NCBI GenBank assembly: GCA_964630925.1
Contig: CAZVZK010000188.1
Location: 1-18,378, forward strand
Length of the DNA: 18,378 bases
Direction of reading: 5' to 3'
Source of the DNA: RGDT01 sp964630925
GTDB taxonomy: Bacteria > Planctomycetota > Planctomycetia > Gemmatales > Gemmataceae
The notes beneath the pieces were generated by a model. It made no database searches. It saw only the letters and a list, made by a program, of their open reading frames with translations, and was not told the origin of the DNA. The first letter of the stretch is position 1; each line of letters starts with the position of its first letter. Below, piece after piece: positions 13,161 to 18,378 of this stretch. A program made the position numbers and the translations under genes.

Positions 13161-15470
13161 ATGCTCGCGCTCGCCGCTCTCTTCGTTGCCGCCGCGGACC
13201 CGCCCGTCGATTTCACCCGCGACGTGCGGCCCATCCTGGCGTCGCGCTGCTTCAACTGCCACGGCCCCGACGACAAGACCCGCAAGGCCGGCCTGCGCCT
13301 CGACCTGCGTGAGGCGGCGACGAAGAAGCTCCGCTCCGGGTTCATCGCCATCATCCCCGGCGACGTCGAACGCAGCGACCTCATCGCCCGCATCACCTCC
13401 GACGACCCCACCCTCGTCATGCCCCCCGCCAAACTCGGCAACGCCCTCAAGGCCGGCGAGATCGACATCCTCCGCCGCTGGGTCAAGCAGGGCGCGAAGT
13501 ATGACCAGCACTGGGCGTTCGTCGCGCCGAAGCGTCCGGCGGTGCCGGATGGGGGAGACTCCGGGGGCTCACGCCCCCGGCTCGCCCGCAATCCCATCGA
13601 CCGCTTCCTCCTCGCGCGGCTGGAGAAGGAGAAGCTCACGTTCTCGCCCGAGGCGGACCGCGCCTCGCTCCTACGCCGCGTCAGCATCGACCTGACGGGG
13701 CTGCCGCCCACCCTCGCCGACGCGGACGCCTTCCTCAACGACAAGCGCCCCGGCGCCTACGAGCGCGCCGTCGAGCGCGTCCTGGCGTCCCCGGCCTTCG
13801 GCGAGCGCTGGGCCGTGACGTGGCTCGACCTGGCACGCTACGCCGACTCGCAGGGCTTCGCCAACGACCCCGATCGCACCATCTGGCCGTGGCGCGACTG
13901 GGTCATCCGCTCCCTCAACTCCAACATGCCCTACGACCAGTTCACCATCGAGCAGCTGGCCGGCGATATGCTCCCCGACCCCAGCGACGATCAGCGGCTG
14001 GCCACCGGCTTCCACCGCAACACCCTGACCAACACCGAGGGCGGCACCAACGCCGAGGAGTTCCGCTCCGCCGCCGTCGTGGACCGCGTGAACACCACCT
14101 TCCAGGTGTGGATGGGCACGACGATGGCCTGCGCCCAGTGCCACAACCACAAGTACGACCCCTTCACCCAGAAGGAGTACTTCCAGGCCTACGCCGTCCT
14201 GAACTCCTGCGAAGACGCCAACGCCGGCAACGACGCGCCTGTCGTCGAGATGCCGCTGCCGGGGCGCGAGGGCGAACAGGCCGTCCTCCTCCTCAAACTC
14301 CTCGTCGCCCAGTCCGAGCTGAAGAAGGCCACCGAGTACAACAGGAAGAGCGCGATGAAGAAGGTGGCCGACGTCCAGGCCGAGCTGAAGAAGGTGACGG
14401 TCACGTCGCCCGTGCTGAAGGAGCTGGCCAAGCCGCGCGTGACGAACATCCAGCGCCGAGGCGACTTCCTCGACAAGGGCGACGTGGTCGGCCCCGGCCT
14501 GCCCGCCGTCTTCGGCGGGCCGGAGAAGCCCACCCGCCTGACCATGGCCCGCTGGCTCGTCAGCCCCGAGAACCCGCTCACCGCCCGCGTGGCCGTCAAC
14601 CGCCTGTGGGAGGAGGTCTTCGGCGTCGGCCTGGTCGAGACGAGCGAGGAGTTCGGCACGCAGGGCGAATTGCCCTCGCACCCCGAATTGCTCGACTGGC
14701 TCGCCACCGAGTACATCCGCACCGGCTGGGACACCAAGGGCATGCTGCGGCTGCTGGTCACGTCCGCCGCCTACCGGCAGACCTCCAAGGTCAGCGACGC
14801 CCTCGCCGAGCGCGACCCGAAGAACCGCCTGCTGGCACGCGGCCCGCGCGTCCGCCTCGCCGCCGAGGCCGTCCGCGACCAGGCCCTGTTCACCGCCGGC
14901 CTGCTCGTCCGCCACATGGGCGGCCCGCCGGTGCAGCCGCCCCGTCCGAACTTCGGCCTGTCGGCGGCGTTCGGCTCCGGCACCGACTGGACGACGAGCG
15001 CCGGCCCCGACCGGCACCGCCGCGGCCTGTACACGCGCTGGCGGCGGAACGCCCCGTACCCGTCGTTCACGACGTTCGACGCCCCGGAGCGCACGTCGTG
15101 CAACATCCGCCGTATCCGCACCAACACGCCCCTCCAGGCCCTCGTGACGCTCAACGACCCGGTGTACATCGAGGCCGCCCAGGCGCTGGGCCGCCGCGCC
15201 GTCGCCGAGGCGCCCGACACCAAGGCCCGCATCACCCTCGCCTTCCGGCTCGTCCTCACCAGGACGCCGAGCGAGGCGGAGATGACCCGTTTGGCGGCAC
15301 TGTTCGAGGCGTCGAAGAAGAAGTACGCCTCCCAGCCGGCGCTGGCCCTGGCCCTGGCGACGAAGCCTCTCGGGCCGGCACCCAAAGAGGTGCCCGTCGC
15401 CGACCTGGCGGCGTGGACCGTCGTCGCCAACGTCATCCTGAACCTCGACGAGACCCTCAACAAGCGGTGA
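13161..15470 (+). CDS. PSCyt1-PSCyt2-PSD1 (DUF1549/DUF1553) cytochrome-like protein
   Basis: The ATG at 13161 gives 769 residues with a short hydrophobic N-terminus (LALAALFVAAA), a minimal export signal. The frame is open further upstream (ATG at 13071), but that part looks non-coding. Domains in order are: PSCyt1 with heme motif CFNCH (Cys30, Cys33, His34); PSCyt2/DUF1549 at about 144-350 with NPIDRFLLARLE, RVSIDLTGLPPT and a second heme motif CAQCH (Cys324, Cys327, His328); a Lys-rich helical linker at about 370-415; and PSD1/DUF1553 from about 459, with MARWLVSPENPLTARVAVNR. This architecture is hugely expanded in planctomycetes. A role in periplasmic electron transfer or polysaccharide metabolism has been suggested but not established. 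The DUF1501 partner follows after four bases. Confidence 0.93.
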   Translation: MLALAALFVAAADPPVDFTRDVRPILASRCFNCHGPDDKTRKAGLRLDLREAATKKLRSGFIAIIPGDVERSDLIARITSDDPTLVMPPAKLGNALKAGEIDILRRWVKQGAKYDQHWAFVAPKRPAVPDGGDSGGSRPRLARNPIDRFLLARLEKEKLTFSPEADRASLLRRVSIDLTGLPPTLADADAFLNDKRPGAYERAVERVLASPAFGERWAVTWLDLARYADSQGFANDPDRTIWPWRDWVIRSLNSNMPYDQFTIEQLAGDMLPDPSDDQRLATGFHRNTLTNTEGGTNAEEFRSAAVVDRVNTTFQVWMGTTMACAQCHNHKYDPFTQKEYFQAYAVLNSCEDANAGNDAPVVEMPLPGREGEQAVLLLKLLVAQSELKKATEYNRKSAMKKVADVQAELKKVTVTSPVLKELAKPRVTNIQRRGDFLDKGDVVGPGLPAVFGGPEKPTRLTMARWLVSPENPLTARVAVNRLWEEVFGVGLVETSEEFGTQGELPSHPELLDWLATEYIRTGWDTKGMLRLLVTSAAYRQTSKVSDALAERDPKNRLLARGPRVRLAAEAVRDQALFTAGLLVRHMGGPPVQPPRPNFGLSAAFGSGTDWTTSAGPDRHRRGLYTRWRRNAPYPSFTTFDAPERTSCNIRRIRTNTPLQALVTLNDPVYIEAAQALGRRAVAEAPDTKARITLAFRLVLTRTPSEAEMTRLAALFEASKKKYASQPALALALATKPLGPAPKEVPVADLAAWTVVANVILNLDETLNKR

Positions 15471-15474
15471 CACG

Positions 15475-16902
15475 ATGCACGTTCAGCCAGACAGCACCAC
15501 ACGCCGCCTGTTCCTCCGCGACGCCGGCCTCGGCGTCGGTGCGGCCGCGCTCTCGTCGCTCTTCGCGCAGGGCGCGGCTCGCACCGACCCGCTGGCGCCG
15601 AAGAAGCCGCCCCTGCCGGCGAAGGCGAAGAACGTCATCGTCGTGCATCTGTCGGGGGCGCCGCCGCACCTCGACCTGTTCGACTGGAAGCCGGAGCTGC
15701 TCAAGCGCACCGACCAGCCGATCCCCGAGTCGCTGGTGAAGGGCAAGCGGTTCGCCTTCACCTCCGGCATCCCGAAGTTGCTCGGCACGCCGCAGAAGTT
15801 CCGCCAGCGCGGGGCATCCGGCGCGTGGGTGTCGGACGTGCTGCCGGGGATCGCGTCCATCGCGGACGACCTGTGCTTCCTGAAGGCCGTCCACACGGAG
15901 CAGTTCAACCACGCGCCGGCGGAGCTGCTGCTGTACACCGGCGCCCCGCGTCAGGGCCGCCCGAGCATGGGGTCGTGGATCACCTACGGCCTGGGCAGCG
16001 AGAGCAAGGACCTCCCGGGGTTCATCGTGCTGGTCTCCGGCGGCGTGCTGCCCAGCGCGGGCAAGAGCGCGTGGGGCAGCGGCTTCCTGCCGAGCGTGTA
16101 CCAGGGGGTGCAGTGCCGCTCGGGCGGCGACCCGGTGCTGTACGTCAGCAACCCCGAAGGCATGCCCGGCGACGTGCGGCGGATGGGCCTGGACGCCCTG
16201 CGCGACCTGAACGAGATGCAGGCCAAGGAGATGGGCGACCCGGAGACGCGCACACGCATCGCGCAGTACGAGATGGCCTTCCGCATGCAGACCGCCGTGC
16301 CCGAGGTCATGGACCTGGCGCGCGAGCCGCAGAAGGTGCTGGAGGCGTACGGCGCCAAACCCGGCGCCTCGAGCTTCGCCAACAACTGCCTCCTGGCCCG
16401 CCGGCTGGTGGAGCAGGGCGTGCGGTTCGTGCAGCTCTTCGACTGGGGCTGGGACTTCCACGGCACCAACCCCGGCGAGGACATCAAGACCGGCCTGCCC
16501 AAGCGCTGCCAGCCGATGGACCGGGCCGTGACCGCGCTCATCAGCGATCTGAAGGCGCGGCGGATGCTCGGCGACACCCTCGTCGTTTGGACGGGCGAGT
16601 TCGGGCGGACGCCGTTCCGCGAGGGGCGGACGGCGAACGGCTCGAACCTGGGCCGCGACCACCACCCGCACTCGTACACGATGTTCATGACCGGCGCCGG
16701 CGTGAAACGCGGCCTGAGCTACGGCGCGTCGGACGACCTGGGCTTCCACACGGCGGAGAACGCGGTCCACGTCCACGACCTGCAGGCGACGATGCTGCAC
16801 CTGCTGGGCTTCGACCACACGAAGCTGACGCACCGCTTCCAGGGCCGCGACTTCCGCCTGACGGACGTCTTCGGGAAGGTGATCAAGCCGGTGCTGGCGT
16901 GA
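15475..16902 (+). CDS. DUF1501 protein, Tat-exported, sulfatase-like fold
   Basis: The 475-residue protein has a twin-arginine signal, TTRRLFLRD with Arg10 and Arg11, followed by GLGVGAAALSSLF, so it is exported folded. The DUF1501 domain belongs to the alkaline phosphatase/sulfatase-like superfamily. Visible family landmarks are VIVVHLSGAPPHLDLFDWKP near 54-73, TEQFNHAPAELLLYTG, VQLFDWGWDFHG, LVVWTGEFGRTPF and GRDHHPHSYTMFMTGAGVKRG, with HVHDLQATMLHLLG near the end. The Asp/His residues in these motifs are placed like metal ligands of that superfamily, but activity is unproven. It begins four bases after the PSCyt/PSD1 stop, the standard planctomycete pairing, and is surely cotranscribed with it. 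A palindromic repeat follows its stop directly. Confidence 0.93.
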   Translation: MHVQPDSTTRRLFLRDAGLGVGAAALSSLFAQGAARTDPLAPKKPPLPAKAKNVIVVHLSGAPPHLDLFDWKPELLKRTDQPIPESLVKGKRFAFTSGIPKLLGTPQKFRQRGASGAWVSDVLPGIASIADDLCFLKAVHTEQFNHAPAELLLYTGAPRQGRPSMGSWITYGLGSESKDLPGFIVLVSGGVLPSAGKSAWGSGFLPSVYQGVQCRSGGDPVLYVSNPEGMPGDVRRMGLDALRDLNEMQAKEMGDPETRTRIAQYEMAFRMQTAVPEVMDLAREPQKVLEAYGAKPGASSFANNCLLARRLVEQGVRFVQLFDWGWDFHGTNPGEDIKTGLPKRCQPMDRAVTALISDLKARRMLGDTLVVWTGEFGRTPFREGRTANGSNLGRDHHPHSYTMFMTGAGVKRGLSYGASDDLGFHTAENAVHVHDLQATMLHLLGFDHTKLTHRFQGRDFRLTDVFGKVIKPVLA

Positions 16903-16906
16903 GGGG

Positions 16907-17101
16907 GCTACCTCACCCCCTAACCCCCTCTCCGAAGCGGAGAGGGGGGATCGCAAGAGCATCGATCTCAGCGGAGGGGGAGTGTGCGTCTCCCCTGTTG
17001 GACGGAGCCATTCAAGAGACGTGTACACCTCCCCGCCGGAGAGGCGATGATCTGACGATCCCCCTCTCCGCTTCGGAGAGGGGGTTAGGGGGTGAGGTAG
17101 C
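16907..17101. repeat. 195-base palindromic element, MITE- or BIME-like
   Basis: The arms 16907-16953 and 17056-17101 are inverted copies that differ only by one extra G in the left arm. Each arm is itself a hairpin (CCCCCTCTCCG, AAG loop, CGGAGAGGGGG; left copy 16924-16948). Pairing continues imperfectly inwards to CGTCTC (16987-16992) and GAGACG (17016-17021), leaving a 23-base loop, so the entire element could fold as one long hairpin. Outer ends read GCTACCTCACCC and GGGTGAGGTAGC. I see no clear target duplication and no transposase. It starts five bases after the DUF1501 stop and may act as its transcript end. Confidence 0.85.
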
Positions 17102-17128
17102 ACCCAGCACCGATCCGGAGGCCGACGC

Positions 17129-18217
17129 ATGACCCGTTTCCCCCTCCTCGCGCTCCTCGCCCTGACGGCCCCGGCGCTCGGCGCCGAGTGGGCCAAGGTC
17201 ACCGAGGACGAACGCGCCATCAAGATCGAGACCGACAAGCTCGAGGCCGTCATCCCCAAGAAGAACCCCAAGCAGTGGATGACCGGCATCGAGAAGGGGT
17301 CGTTCCTGGACAAGGCCACCGGCTTCCGCGAGGCGGGCGACGGCCTCATGGTCGTGGACTGGATCATGGAGGCCGGCAGCGACGAGGCGTGGGCCGACAA
17401 GGTCATCGCCAAGGACGGCCACGGCGTGGGCCGCTACACCTGGCACACCAACGAGGGGACGCCCGAACGCAAGGAGTACGCCCTGTTGGCCCACGGCAGC
17501 AGCCACCGCAAACGCATGGTCGAGGGGCCGCAGCTGTGTCACCGCATGAAGCCCGTCAAGCCGGAGGTCATCAAGGGCAAGGACTTCGTCGCGGTGAAGA
17601 CGACGTACACGTTCGAGTACGCCGCGCCGGGCCGCAAGGCCGGCTCGAAGTGGACGCAGCTCATCGTCTTCCCCAAGGGCGAGCGTTACTTCCTGCTGAT
17701 GGACAACATCGACAGCGTCAACGAGTCGAAGGAGATGTTCCTCCGCAACGACACGCCGGGCTGCGTCCGCCACGAGAAGGGCGACACGTTCAGCGAGATC
17801 TACCTGAGCTACCTCAGCGGCCCGAAGGGGGTGCGCATCCCGTCGAAGGAGTTCTTCACGCCGTTCCCGCCCGACCTGAAGTACGGCTACCGGCGCGACA
17901 CGCACCGCACGCCGGCCCACTTCATCCGGGCGTACCACCTGCGCGACAAGAAGACGGGCAAGGACGGCCCCTGGCTGGCGGGCCTGACGCTGGAGCCGTC
18001 GGTGGTGTACGAGGCGTGGTGCAGCCAGAGGCCGGGCGGCATCATCGTGATGATCGAGGAGATCCACGGCAGGCCGGTGAAGGCCGGCGAGTCGTTCCGG
18101 GCGGCGCACGTCGTCGGCTACTTCGACAGCATCGAGGAGATGCACCGGGTGAACGAGCGGTACAAGGGCCACACCGGCCTGTCCGCCGACGCCTCGGGGT
18201 GGAAACTGCTCAAATAG
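17129..18217 (+). CDS. Secreted protein of unknown function
   Basis: The 362-residue protein has a clear signal peptide (MTRFPLLALLALTAPALGA, cleavage before Glu20). I do not recognise a named family. The mature part is rich in alternating beta-strand patterns with conserved-looking Trp, Asp and His residues: KIETDKLEAVIPKKNPKQW near 32-50, GRYTWHTNEGTPERKEY at 101-117, SKWTQLIVFPKGERYFLL at 173-190, PWLAGLTLEPSVVYEAWC at 281-298, and a final VVGYFDSIEEMHRVNERYKG. The style recalls secreted carbohydrate-binding or mutarotase-like beta-sandwich proteins, but that is only an impression. GGAGG (17117-17121) is seven bases before the ATG. It follows the PSCyt/DUF1501 pair on the same strand, separated by the palindromic element, so joint expression is possible but uncertain. 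Confidence 0.8.
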   Translation: MTRFPLLALLALTAPALGAEWAKVTEDERAIKIETDKLEAVIPKKNPKQWMTGIEKGSFLDKATGFREAGDGLMVVDWIMEAGSDEAWADKVIAKDGHGVGRYTWHTNEGTPERKEYALLAHGSSHRKRMVEGPQLCHRMKPVKPEVIKGKDFVAVKTTYTFEYAAPGRKAGSKWTQLIVFPKGERYFLLMDNIDSVNESKEMFLRNDTPGCVRHEKGDTFSEIYLSYLSGPKGVRIPSKEFFTPFPPDLKYGYRRDTHRTPAHFIRAYHLRDKKTGKDGPWLAGLTLEPSVVYEAWCSQRPGGIIVMIEEIHGRPVKAGESFRAAHVVGYFDSIEEMHRVNERYKGHTGLSADASGWKLLK

Positions 18218-18223
18218 CTGGCT

Positions 18224-18331
18224 GCCAGCAACAGCCAGCATGAAGAAGACAACAGCCGGCCTCCCTCAGATGGGTAGCCGGCTGTCGGTTTTCCGCTGGC
18301 TGTTGCTGGCTGTTAGCTGGCTGTTGCTGGC
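18224..18331. repeat. Inverted and tandem copies of a 16-base unit
   Basis: The unit GCTGGCTGTTGCTGGC occurs directly at 18295-18310 and 18316-18331, separated by TGTTA, and as its exact reverse complement at 18224-18239. The left copy can pair with either right copy. The 21-base tandem period runs from 18295 to 18336, with the second copy ending in TGTCA rather than TGTTA. The array surrounds the intrinsic terminator and starts seven bases after the stop of the secreted-protein gene. Confidence 0.8.
18252..18294 (+). terminator. Intrinsic terminator of the secreted-protein gene
   Basis: ACAGCCGGC (18252-18260) pairs perfectly with GCCGGCTGT (18277-18285), followed by CGG and four T residues (18289-18292). 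It lies 34 bases after the stop at 18217. The upstream A-rich AAGAAGACA also allows partial function in the opposite direction, which would suit a convergent neighbour. Confidence 0.7.
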
Positions 18332-18344
18332 TGTCAGCTATTGG

Positions 18345-18378
18345 TCAGACGCACAGGGCCTCGGCCTTCTCGAACTCG
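18345..18378 (-). CDS. Possible last 11 codons of a minus-strand gene
   Basis: Read leftwards from the right edge, the frame EFEKAEALCV ends in TGA at 18347-18345. It has the normal codon bias of this genome. With the terminator and repeats to its left, this looks like the 3' end of a convergent gene. It is too short to identify. Confidence 0.4.
   Translation of the reverse strand, partial: EFEKAEALCV

Noticed and set aside
16907..17101. Complete insertion sequence
   Set aside because: At 195 bases it has no room for a transposase and contains no open frame of note; only a non-autonomous element fits.
13671..17412. Two very long minus-strand open frames opposite the PSCyt/PSD1, DUF1501 and secreted-protein genes
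   Set aside because: The opposite strand carries well-supported domains throughout. The antisense translations have repetitive Val/Gly/Ala/His composition typical of shadows.
18295..18336. CRISPR array
   Set aside because: There are only two tandem units with a five-base gap and no variable spacers or cas genes; it is a short tandem repeat.

Overview
The window is GC-rich bacterial DNA that most likely comes from a planctomycete of the Gemmataceae type. Four things point there: a PSCyt1-PSCyt2-PSD1 (DUF1549/DUF1553) protein followed by a DUF1501 protein; a TIGR02996-like N-terminus on a sulfatase-modifying-factor-type protein; a member of a family I know mainly from Gemmata relatives (N-terminus MTEAEWLA, C-terminus PGPHVRGCW); and many secreted proteins of unknown role. 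No rRNA, tRNA, CRISPR array, integrase or transposase gene was seen. Several very long antisense open frames exist, but they are side effects of the high GC content.

Layout. 1-260: an AT-richer left edge with a minus-strand promoter-like signal, a dyad and perhaps the 5' end of a gene leaving the window. 361-1846 (+): purQ, then crcB behind paired hairpins and its own promoter-like signal. 1860-6461 (-): in transcription order, a secreted WD40 protein, a two-cluster ferredoxin, a 65-residue protein coupled to it by a GTGA overlap, an inverted pair of hairpin repeats, a di-heme peroxidase lipoprotein, and a zinc-ribbon membrane protein. 6562-7524 (+): the TIGR02996/FGE-sulfatase protein. 7600-12529 (-): in transcription order, a histidine-phosphatase-like lipoprotein, the Gemmataceae family protein, a macro-like plus SIR2 fusion, and a secreted protein with two metallo-beta-lactamase domains whose start overlaps the SIR2 stop (ATGA). 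12636-18217 (+): a small zinc-ribbon membrane protein, the PSCyt/PSD1 protein, the DUF1501 protein, a 195-base palindromic repeat and a secreted protein of unknown function. 18218-18378: an intrinsic terminator set inside long complementary repeats, then probably the last codons of a minus-strand gene.

Working together. The PSCyt/PSD1 and DUF1501 pair is almost certainly one transcript and acts outside the cytoplasm. Ferredoxin and the 65-residue protein are translationally coupled. The most unusual locus is the SIR2 gene: a divergent macro-like domain fused to a SIR2 domain with its key residues intact, coupled to a double metallo-hydrolase in which each domain lacks a different metal ligand. 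It could be an NAD+-related sensing or defence module, but that is inference: the partner looks exported and no known defence partner gene is in view. Three intergenic regions carry different paired or inverted repeat units, a layout resembling REP/BIME elements.
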